NCBI GenBank assembly: GCA_024529925.1
Contig: JAFEUB010000778.1
Span: 62,001-126,000 of the forward strand
Reading direction: 5' to 3'
Origin: Ophthalmolycus amberensis
Taxonomy: Eukaryota; Chordata; Actinopteri; Perciformes; Zoarcidae
DNA length: 64,000 nucleotides
Shown here: positions 58,801-64,000 of the stretch, piece by piece
Position numbering within the stretch: the first letter of the stretch is position 1
How the letters are laid out: the number at the start of each line of letters is the position of its first letter
Position numbers and translations under genes: made by a program
The notes under the pieces: generated by a model
Seen by the model: the letters and a program-made list of their open reading frames with translations, nothing else
Told to the model about the DNA's origin: nothing
Databases searched by the model: none

Positions 58801-60749
58801 CTGCTAGTTGGGGCAGTTTTATACTATCGTGATCTTCAGGGCTCGTTTTATGGATACGGAACCAATTTAAACGATGATAAGCCTGAAATGCAACGCCCGT
58901 CAATTACCCAAACACACTTCATCACATGACATTTCATCAGGATATATATATATATAAGCCAACCTGGGCTGGGAGTTCTCCTCATACATCCTCTCCTTGG
59001 CCTCTTTAAAAAGGCTCATGGTCTGCTTGGTCTTGTTGGTCAAGTTCTCCATGACCACGCGAAAATACTCGTTCTCCCCGAGAATCTCCATTTTGCCCTC
59101 GTATCGGGACAGAACGGTGCGTAGGTGCTGGTAGGTGTCCGGCAGCAGGTCCAGGATGTAGGGGGGGCTGTTCTTCAACGCCACCTTGGGGTTCTGGCAC
59201 AAACGCACCACCTGGATAGCACACACGGTAGTAGAAGACGGGCTCACAATAGGTCACGTCTATGTGCTCATGTGGAGACTGAAAGTGTTTTTGCTTGCTG
59301 GAATCATGCCTGCTGTCCATACTATTACAAGATCATGTCCTTACACGTCCAAATATCTGAAGTTATCAAAGTGAAAGTTCTGCAAACATCACATCGGGGG
59401 CTTTCACACTGAACACCGACTTGACTCTCAATCCAGCGGTTTCTTTTAAAAAGATTTGTGGAGGCATTTTACTTTTGGCTCGGGCAATACGAAAGAGGAA
59501 GGAACACAGCGCAGTGTACAGTAGGTGTTAATATATAAACTGAGAGAAACGGCAGGAAGGCTCTGTGCATGCGTTAATGTTTGCTTTGCAACACGACAAT
59601 TCGTTAAACCTATTGTTTACTTCGGAGGGAACAGAGTTGGGAGATGTGGTTGAAATGGAAAGAAAAGAATAATTCACAAATCAATATGCAAGTACTCAGA
59701 AAATGTATGCAAAAATCACAAAGAAATCCAACTCATTTGCTTAGTTTTTGACTACAAGCTTCTACCACAATACAATCCCACTGCGAGGCAATACACACTA
59801 CTGCATTACTGTATTATCCCCCAGTCCTAAGTAGAAGCATATGACTGGAAGTTTAAAAAAAACAACAAAGTTTTAAAACAAACAGCAGAACGGATCAATC
59901 AGTGCCATGTGACCCAAAGACCCATCATACTGTTGAGTAAATGAAGCGGCACAGCACAGTGCAAACTGTGTATTGTACTCTTGTCTTATCTGATATCTGT
60001 CTCTCTTCTGTCTCCGGCTCCCTCTGAACTAATCTCTCGTCTCTTCGTCCCTCTCTGCTTTCTTCTCTCCTGACTGGCTCAGTTAAGATTGTGGAGAAGA
60101 TGAGCAGGAGTGACAGTCGGTGATACGAAACTAACTAACACACACCTTTTTAATCTGATGCCAAACATAATGTAGAGACCCATGAAGTGTGTCCACAAAG
60201 TCATCAACAGATTAGCATCACTGTGACCTCATGCACTATAAATTACCCCAATTAGATAATGCATCTGGGACCCTTTTGAGGGTTTGATATGGTCATAGAG
60301 ACCATGTAGAGTAGACAGTCCCACAACTAAATGCTAAAATACTTCCCTATATGGATCTCTAATCTCTGATTATTGAGTTTGAAAATTTGTTGCACAATAG
60401 GTTTTGGATGCATGTGTCTGTTTATAACCAGTTCATAAGAATACAGTTTGCCCATGATGATGATAATAAAAAAGGGGGAAGCTAGGAGTGGATGTTTTTC
60501 TGATCTAAGCTAACTAACGTTACTGATAACTGACACGTCAAGTGACTCGCTTTCAGTTCCCTGTTTTGTGTTTTTTTTTTCTTGGTACCCAAACAGTGTC
60601 AGTACCTTATCCATGAGTTTCCAGCATTTCTCCACCATTTTCTTATCGACCACTGCAGGTTGGTGCGGCTGCAGAGGCTGCTGGTGCGGCTGAAAGGCGT
60701 CCTTCATCAAGCCGATGAGCCCGGCGCCCCTCCTCGGATTTCCGGCCAT
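49499..60749 (-). CDS. cbl: c-Cbl E3 ubiquitin-protein ligase, 15 coding exons
   Basis: RING E3 ligase that binds phosphotyrosine on activated receptor kinases and ubiquitinates them, ending signalling at the membrane and endosomes. Joined exons give 846 residues (human 906). Domains: TKB module about 36-335 (four-helix bundle, EF hand, SH2 with Arg277 = human Arg294); linker tyrosine in [8 protein letters not shown]; RING about 364-403; proline-rich exon 11; tyrosine motifs EYMSP, VYESM and YDCP matching human Y700, Y731 and Y774; CIN85-type PKPLPRR; UBA 804-846. GLIGLMKDAFQPH near the N-terminus marks c-Cbl rather than Cbl-b. The human His/Gly-rich N-terminal tract is replaced by a short Gln/His/Pro stretch. 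The start is the ATG at 60749; the codon before it is TTG. All splice phases agree. Odd points: Arg380 beside a zinc ligand, and repeat-flanked exons 5 and 9. Confidence 0.98.
49819..50478 (-). other. cbl intron 14
   Basis: 660 bases, GTATGT to TTTCCAG. No gene recognised. Confidence 0.8.
50479..50664 (-). CDS. cbl: cbl exon 14: acidic stretch and Crk-type tyrosine
   Basis: Encodes DQPQQTAAAPQDKKEEIIEE, then DIYEYDCPRPVVPLAPTRRT and MSDM. Human has [20 protein letters not shown]. The YDxP Crk-binding site is kept as YDCP with an extra Tyr two residues before it. Confidence 0.93.
50772..50878 (-). CDS. cbl: cbl exon 13: YxxM tyrosine motif
   Basis: Encodes SSEVADSDSEEPIVYESMCN and IQAQAGS. 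VYESM aligns with human TYEAM (PI3K p85 site). The acceptor is CAGCAG, allowing loss of one Ser (exon from 50875). Donor CTGG|GTAACA. Confidence 0.9.
50879..51574 (-). other. cbl intron 12
   Basis: 696 bases, GTAGAC to CTCAG. AT-rich with poly-A runs near 50950-50970. Nothing coding seen. Confidence 0.8.
51575..51712 (-). CDS. cbl: cbl exon 12: YMxP tyrosine motif
   Basis: Encodes EKPLSDCEENEYMSPTSLPA and onward to QANHHNDI. EYMSP matches human EYMTP (Vav site). The flanking residues diverge strongly. The acceptor pyrimidine tract is poor (TCTGCGGTGTCGGGCAG), so the exact 5' edge is the least certain in cbl. Confidence 0.82.
51713..52097 (-). other. cbl intron 11
   Basis: 385 bases, GTACCG to GGGCAG. 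Nothing recognised. Confidence 0.75.
52098..52387 (-). CDS. cbl: cbl exon 11: proline-rich SH3-binding region
   Basis: Encodes MPATHRDKPLPLPPALRELP, a run of prolines, ERPSLVGQDSRLQRRPLPST, and ends ATNAVYCLAA. Human has [20 protein letters not shown] and NAIYSLAAR. It binds SH3 domains such as Grb2 in the family. It is about half the human length for this region. Confidence 0.95.
52477..52593 (-). CDS. cbl: cbl exon 10: proline-rich linker
   Basis: Encodes VERPPSPVSQLPPVPPRLDL, then LQQRPSSSHSTQTQGATAK. Human has [20 protein letters not shown]. In phase 0 at both ends (39 codons), so skipping would keep frame. The acceptor lies in a TG-rich stretch. Confidence 0.95.
52777..52798. repeat. 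(TG)11 tract just inside cbl intron 9
   Basis: In the pre-mRNA this is (CA)11 starting 10 bases after the exon 9 donor. It is complementary to the (UG)n at 53091-53107. Confidence 0.9.
52809..53015 (-). CDS. cbl: cbl exon 9: second half of RING and acidic linker
   Basis: Encodes [20 protein letters not shown] and VVDPF with the last two zinc cysteines (C399, C402), identical to human over this stretch. A variable acidic linker containing DEEDDD follows. 69 codons, phase 0 in and out. Confidence 0.97.
53091..53107. repeat. (CA)8 tract in cbl intron 8
   Basis: In the pre-mRNA this is (UG)8 about 76 bases upstream of exon 9. Confidence 0.85.
54175..54331. repeat. Half-copy of the 458-bp MITE family
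   Basis: Contains GTTGCTTTGCTGTTGTGCGT, AACTAGGGGGCGTGTCATTT and CCAGAACTATCTCTTTTAAG, matching the right half of the MITE at 47897-48354 in order and ending at TTAA. Confidence 0.5.
54598..54729 (-). CDS. cbl: cbl exon 8: linker tyrosine and first half of RING
   Basis: Encodes [20 protein letters not shown], then ENDKDVKIEPCRHLMCTSCL and TAWQ. It contains zinc ligands C364, C367, C379, H381, C384 and C387, plus I366 and W391 of the E2-binding surface (human I383, W408). The linker Tyr354 equals human Y371. The residue between C379 and H381 is Arg, where human has Gly. Confidence 0.97.
54964..55051 (-). CDS. cbl: cbl exon 7: end of SH2 and linker start
   Basis: Encodes YLFPDGRAQNPDLTGLCEPS and PQDHIKVTQ, nearly identical to human. 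The phase 2 join supplies the Phe before YLF. Confidence 0.97.
55052..55938 (-). other. cbl intron 6
   Basis: 887 bases, GTGAGT to TCTCCAG. Open frames have no recognisable protein. No repeat confidently identified. Confidence 0.75.
55939..56076 (-). CDS. cbl: cbl exon 6: SH2 core
   Basis: Encodes [20 protein letters not shown] and [20 protein letters not shown]. The phosphotyrosine-binding Arg277 (human R294) and Gly289 (human G306, site of a known inactivating change) are intact. Confidence 0.98.
56218..56237. repeat. (TG)n tract at the cbl intron 5 donor
   Basis: In the pre-mRNA this is (CA)n beginning 5-6 bases after the exon 5 donor GTGAG. It is complementary to the tract at 56372-56395. 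Confidence 0.9.
56243..56364 (-). CDS. cbl: cbl exon 5: EF-hand to SH2 junction
   Basis: Encodes [20 protein letters not shown], then AFLTYDEVKARLHRFIHKPG. Human differs only at the LHRF site (LQKF). 122 bases, so skipping would shift the frame. The open frame is too short to stand alone; identified by protein match and splice sites GTTGTAG and GGCAG|GTGAGA. Confidence 0.97.
56365..57230 (-). other. cbl intron 4
   Basis: 866 bases. Holds (CA)12, a poly-C run at 56432-56448 and a decayed ATTAATC-type repeat around 56975-57090. No gene seen. Confidence 0.75.
56372..56395. repeat. (CA)12 tract at the cbl intron 4 acceptor
   Basis: In the pre-mRNA this is (UG)12 ending about 8 bases before exon 5, in the place of the pyrimidine tract. 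Confidence 0.9.
57231..57387 (-). CDS. cbl: cbl exon 4: EF-hand region
   Basis: Encodes [40 protein letters not shown] and VFEFDIFTRLFQ. The [12 protein letters not shown] calcium-binding loop is identical to human. Confidence 0.98.
57482..57628 (-). CDS. cbl: cbl exon 3: four-helix bundle end
   Basis: Encodes RNLTKLSLIFSHMLAELKAI, then FPNGLFQGDNFRITKADAAE and FWRRSFGD. Near-identical to human. Phases 2 in and 2 out fit the neighbours. Confidence 0.98.
57629..58963 (-). other. cbl intron 2
   Basis: 1335 bases, GTTGGC to GTACTCAG. Includes a short (TA)n run at 58942-58956 near the donor. No gene seen. Confidence 0.75.
58964..59211 (-). CDS. cbl: cbl exon 2: four-helix bundle
   Basis: Encodes VVRLCQNPKVALKNSPPYIL, DLLPDTYQHLRTVLSRYEGK, then MEILGENEYFRVVMENLTNK and KERMYEENSQP. 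Strong human match. The donor AG|GTTGGC is less usual but keeps phase with exon 3. Confidence 0.98.
59212..60605 (-). other. cbl intron 1
   Basis: 1394 bases, GTACTG to TATCCAG. Short for a cbl first intron. No gene or clear repeat recognised. Confidence 0.75.
60606..60749 (-). CDS. cbl: cbl exon 1: N-terminus
   Basis: Encodes MAGNPRRGAGLIGLMKDAFQ, then PHQQPLQPHQPAVVDKKMVE and KCWKLMDK. 48 codons, phase 0 out. Starts like human MAGN. The start context is weak at -3 (T) but has G at +4. The human Ser/Gly tract and His repeat are absent. Confidence 0.95.
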
Positions 60750-60765
60750 CAATTCGGTCGGCAGA

Positions 60766-60783
60766 CCGGGGGTTTAGCCCCGG
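60766..60783 (-). promoter_or_regulatory. GC hairpin 17-34 bases before the cbl ATG
   Basis: CCGGGG (60766-60771) and CCCCGG (60778-60783) can pair as a 6-bp all-GC stem with a 6-base loop in the leader. The effect on translation is unknown. Confidence 0.4.
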
Positions 60784-61479
60784 GGGCTGAGGATAGCCAA
60801 CCAAGTGATTATTCCTCACACGTTCCTCAACAAAACAACCGCTGGGTGTGTGTTTTTGTTGCGACCTATCTATACTTCAACACTTGTGATCGTTTGTCAT
60901 GCAGAGGCTGTTGCAAGAGCAGAACAAAAACGGCTGTGTGTACTCTGTGCGCGACGCAGCTAACAGCTAGCATGCTACATTTGAAAAAAAAAGCCTATTC
61001 TCAGTTTTAATTCAGTCGCCAAAATAAAAGCTTTAGGACATACTCGTTGTGTAGTAGGCGTCTGCTGTCAGACTGCTAGCTATCTCTTCTTGGCGACAGC
61101 AACTTAAATCCCCCTGAGAAATCCACCCGGCTTATAATAAAGTCGGGGTGTTAATAAGCCACATAAGGGATCAACAAACAGGTTGTGCAGCAGTTCCAGC
61201 CAACGACAGGGCAGCAGATAAACAAGGATGTCCGGCCCACAGCCTTCAAAATAAAAGAGGGTGGCCATTGAACATGCAAAACTGCGATGAAAAATGCAGC
61301 AAAATTGTTTTTTTGCAATACTATGTCAAAATACTGCAATGCTAAAATAAAGTACTGCATCAAGAGCTGCGGATAACATGTAAACTACACAAAGCACTGT
61401 ACTTAACCACAATTTTTGAGGTAATTGCACTTTGTTTTGTTCATACTTCTTCACAATAATTCAACACATACATTATGAT

Positions 61480-61990
61480 ATATGATATACTACGCTGCCC
61501 AGCAGTAGACCATAACTTGAAATATGAATGTGGTGTACAAGGGTATGAAACACTAATTATAATCCAGTAAAATAATCAAATCTGATATGGGACATTCTGC
61601 TTGAGTACTTTTACTTTTGATACTTAAAGTATATATTCGATGATGATGCATTTGTACTCTTAAGATTTTGAATGCAGGACTTTTACTTGCATTAGAGCAA
61701 GCAATTTTACACTTTTGACAACTGTAGTTACTAGCTAGCTACCATGCAGATTAATGTTATATATACAAAATATAATCAACTAATAAATGATAATGGATGA
61801 AGCCACCCGGCAGTATAAGTAATTAAATATTAAGAAATTAAAATCCGTTCCACCGTTACCAACTGCAACAATGAACATCCTAATGAATCACAAGTTATAC
61901 TCTATATTATAATATACTTTATTATAAAATGGGCCATTCTGCATCATGACTTTACTATTGGCAAATCGTAAAATCTGAAATCTACTAAAA
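61480..61990 (-). repeat. Reversed copy of the GTAAAAGTCCTGCA dispersed repeat
   Basis: On the minus strand it has AAGTAAAAGTCCTGCATTCA and AAGTATCAAAAGTAAAAGTA, matching the forward copy at 63705-63930. The left portion (near 61925-61990, GGGCCATTCTGCATC) appears to be a second partial copy. Confidence 0.5.
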
Positions 61991-62319
61991 TGTGACTTTT
62001 TAGTATTTGTAGTGAAATGAATGAAATGCAATGGCAGCCTGGGCGTTAGTGGAAACACATCCACAGATATAAAACTCCATAACTGATGACTTGAAAAGCA
62101 GTCCGTTGTAAAGTATACAATATTAGTAGTAAATGAGCTAAATCACAAAACAAAAACACTTGTATGATCCTTTTTTAGAAGGTGTGTTTAGCAACATGTG
62201 AGCTGCAGCAGCACAGCAGGGAGATGGAGACCTTCACATCGACAGCCACTTCTTCACAATCTTCATAATGCTTCTGTACTGCAGCGGCTCAGATCACCTG
62301 AGTGCTCCTCACACTACAG

Positions 62320-62402
62320 CTCAACGCCACACCGGAGGCACAGCTGGTGTACGATGGGATGAAATCTGTGACACCCCAGTTCCAGTCACCGCTGCAGGAA
62401 AT
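62320..62402 (+). other. Exon-like orphan stretch of unknown identity
   Basis: Bounded by ACTACAG before and GTAAGT after. Open in one frame as LNATPEAQLVYDGMKSVTPQ then FQSPLQE. The composition looks protein-like, but I do not recognise the protein and no partner exon is evident. It may be a relic exon, part of an unlisted gene, or chance. Confidence 0.25.
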
Positions 62403-62719
62403 GTAAGTACACACGCTACATAAAAAAAACAAGGTGAGGCAGAGTATGTATGGAAGAAAATGTTTTTTTCTTCTTTTTTATTAAAGAAAGAGTTGAAATG
62501 GATGAGGTCTGCAGAAAATATGGTTTTGAGCCCATGTGTCCAGTTCCTCATGAATTGACGATAACTGCATTTGTGATGCTGCATTTCATACTCTGGGTAA
62601 AAAAACAAACATGTAATAATTACATTTATACAATTCTATTTGATAGAAATTTATGTCTGAATTTTATCAAGTCACCCAAGGAGTCTGGACCCCCCTCTGT
62701 TCTGCACCATCAGATGAGC

Positions 62720-63241
62720 CTATACTGGAGTCCCCTCGAAGCTCAAAGAAATGTTCAACAGCTGAGCTCCCAGCTCTGCCCGCTGCCCTCCAGGTAGGAA
62801 CACTGCAGACAGCTCTCTGTAGGTGCTGCAAACTCTGCGCTCCTGAACATCGTCCCTATGAATGGCATGTTTCCATCGGTGCCGGGCCTCGCCGTACAAC
62901 ACGACTAAAGACCTGCGAGGAAGACGAAGGGCCACGTGGACTTCCTCTGCTAGTCCCAGCTCTGGCAGACCCTGTTCAAGGGACATGGTGAGTGTGGTGT
63001 TTGATAACATGTTGAGGGTGACGAGCCGTTCGCCCCACAGCCAGGAGTCGTCTCGGTGTGGATCGATGGCAGAGCCTCGCTGAGGATGGTAATCCAGATT
63101 GCACTGCTCCACTGGTTGAAAGCCAGCTAGACTTGGCTCTTGTTGCATTCGGAGCACTAGTTTTTGGCTCAAAGCAGGTAGTCCGCTGAAGCCACCGACA
63201 CGCACTTTCCTTTTCTTGAAGTTAACTTTTGGACCAAAGTC
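62720..63241 (-). CDS. alkbh4: alkbh4 last exon: catalytic jelly-roll
   Basis: Acceptor TGTTGCAG|GACTTTGG. Encodes FQPVEQCNLDYHPQRGSAID, PHRDDSWLWGERLVTLNMLS and onward to QLLNISLSFEGTPV. All catalytic residues are present. TAG stop at 62722-62720. Confidence 0.97.
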   Translation of the reverse strand, partial: DFGPKVNFKKRKVRVGGFSGLPALSQKLVLRMQQEPSLAGFQPVEQCNLDYHPQRGSAIDPHRDDSWLWGERLVTLNMLSNTTLTMSLEQGLPELGLAEEVHVALRLPRRSLVVLYGEARHRWKHAIHRDDVQERRVCSTYRELSAVFLPGGQRAELGAQLLNISLSFEGTPV

Positions 63242-63558
63242 CTGCAACAATATGAGAAAATAATAGTTTATTTCATCTGAATATAACAGCAATAATAACA
63301 ATAATGTATTAATACATATATTAATATGCGTGCTGATACCATTCACAAAATACATGTGTTCCACCTAACCTGTTTCCTTCGACCAGACTGAGACTCATTC
63401 CACACATCCTGGTCCATCGTGCTTATCAGCTGTTTCTCCTCCTCTTCTGTAATGAAGTTCTCCTGCAGGAAGACACCAGGAAAGGGGAAGGACGCAGCCT
63501 CTGCATCTTCTCCAACGGCAAGCCTCGTCTCAGGATCGTACAGGAACTGATGCACAGG
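62720..63558 (-). CDS. alkbh4: AlkB homolog 4 dioxygenase (5' end outside window)
   Basis: Fe(II)/2-oxoglutarate dioxygenase; ALKBH4 is reported to demethylate actin Lys84 and support cytokinesis. Two exons are visible: 63558-63370 (63 codons) and 63241-62720 (173 codons plus TAG), joined by GRRKQ|DFGPKVNF, as in human SQSGRRKQDYGPKVNF. The iron-binding HxD is in AIDPHRDDSWLWGERLV, the distal His in RHRWKHAIH, and the 2-oxoglutarate Arg region in ERRVCSTYREL. The N-terminal exon with the Cys-rich CGCKG segment is not in the window: nothing like it occurs in 63559-64000. The insertion between the HxD and distal His seen in human is much shorter here. The ATG-like start sometimes drawn at 63576 is TTG inside an intron. 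Confidence 0.96.
63370..63558 (-). CDS. alkbh4: alkbh4 penultimate exon
   Basis: Acceptor TGTCTCTCAAG, donor CAG|GTTAGG. Encodes PVHQFLYDPETRLAVGEDAE, then FPFPGVFLQENFITEEEEKQ and WNESQSGRRKQ. Matches human FPFPGVMLIEDFVTREEEAE. Phase 0 at both ends. Confidence 0.93.
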
Positions 63559-63704
63559 CTTGAGAGACAGAAACAAAATAATAACGTCAGGTATACTCTT
63601 GATTAATTAGACATAGCATGCCTGATGTTGTCATTTCTGATGATGAAGTACAGTTTGACAGTATGAAATGTGCATGACAGTCAAAAAGTCAAGCAGAGAT
63701 AAGT

Positions 63705-63930
63705 GAGGTGGAGGAAGAAGTACTCAGATCCTTTACTTAAGAAAGTAAAAGTCCTGCAATCAAAAACTTGCTTAAGTACTAGCATCAAAATATATTTAAA
63801 GTACAAAAAAGTAGTGCTCATTATGTAGAATAGCCCATTTCAAAGTATATATATTATTACAATATAATGATTAATGCTTTAATGTTGCAGCTGGTAAAGG
63901 TGGAGCTATTTCAATTACTTCATATAATAA
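63705..63930 (+). repeat. Forward copy of the GTAAAAGTCCTGCA dispersed repeat
   Basis: Contains AAGTACTCAGATCCTTTACT, AAGTAAAAGTCCTGCAATCA, TAGAATAGCCCATTTCAAAG and GTTGCAGCTGGTAAAGGTGG. This word order is familiar from a very high-copy repeat in spiny-rayed fish. It lies in the alkbh4 intron upstream of the penultimate exon. Confidence 0.6.
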
Positions 63931-64000
63931 TAGCAATAAGTCATATCACACTTTTCAAAACAAAGTTACAAAGTACTTTGCAATAAGGCTAAAACATAGA

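Larger units (their letters stand above)
60750..62719. other. cbl promoter/5' UTR and spacer to alkbh4
   Basis: A GC-rich patch (60750-60800) adjoins the cbl start and probably belongs to the 5' UTR. Beyond it are AT-rich sequence, a reversed dispersed repeat (61480-61990) and one exon-like stretch (62320-62402). The alkbh4 3' UTR must lie below 62720, but I could not fix its end. Confidence 0.5.

Noticed and set aside
60582..61010. 142-codon plus-strand frame across the cbl start
   Set aside because: It is the antisense shadow of cbl exon 1 and its GC-rich leader.
62653..62991. Plus-strand frame of 112 codons
   Set aside because: Antisense shadow of the alkbh4 catalytic exon.
63559..63576. 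Upstream start for alkbh4 reading FLSLK before PVHQFL
   Set aside because: The putative start codon is TTG and the stretch is the pyrimidine tract and AG of a splice acceptor.
1..64000. CRISPR arrays, bacterial operons, toxin-antitoxin or viral genes
   Set aside because: No regularly spaced direct repeats, no compact intronless gene clusters and no viral protein signatures; the tandem repeats present are simple microsatellites.

Overview
This is vertebrate nuclear DNA, almost certainly from a ray-finned (teleost) fish. The signs are intron-split genes with GT-AG borders, short introns in the 3' parts of the genes, abundant (CA/TG)n microsatellites, and dispersed repeats of kinds common in spiny-rayed fish. 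No bacterial, viral or plasmid-type gene was seen. Exons were joined by eye from splice sites, reading frame and protein similarity. All joins keep frame, but none has been checked against RNA.

Three protein genes are present. (1) mcam (CD146, melanoma cell adhesion molecule), + strand, 16 exons from 1263 to 41948. It encodes about 620 residues: signal peptide, five Ig domains, one membrane helix and a short tail. The first intron is 27.4 kb. The 3' UTR probably ends at the AATAAA at 44547. (2) cbl (c-Cbl RING E3 ubiquitin ligase), - strand, 15 coding exons from 60749 down to 49499. It encodes 846 residues: N-terminal TKB module (four-helix bundle, EF hand, SH2), linker, RING, proline-rich and tyrosine-motif tail, UBA. 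(3) alkbh4 (AlkB-family dioxygenase), - strand, last two coding exons at 63558-62720; its first exon lies beyond the right edge.

Layout: 1-1262 is upstream flank and likely promoter/5' UTR of mcam. 1327-28741 is its giant repeat-bearing intron. 28742-41948 holds the Ig, membrane and tail exons. 41949-about 44570 is the mcam 3' UTR. 44.6-49.5 kb is the convergent zone between mcam and cbl, including an unknown length of cbl 3' UTR. 49.5-60.7 kb is cbl. 60.75-62.7 kb is the cbl upstream region. 62.7-64 kb is alkbh4 plus a repeat. mcam and cbl are tail to tail, as in human 11q23.3. The genes are not an operon and have no shared pathway beyond both touching signalling at the cell surface.

The points most worth checking concern splicing. 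Two cbl exons (5 and 9, the latter carrying half the RING) sit between a (UG)n tract upstream and a complementary (CA)n tract downstream. Most of the last mcam introns end in or near (TG)n tracts. The last mcam exon begins with a stop codon, yet it opens an 18-residue alternative tail if exon 15 is skipped. I found no convincing previously undescribed system; the rest is repeat biology and small departures from known families.
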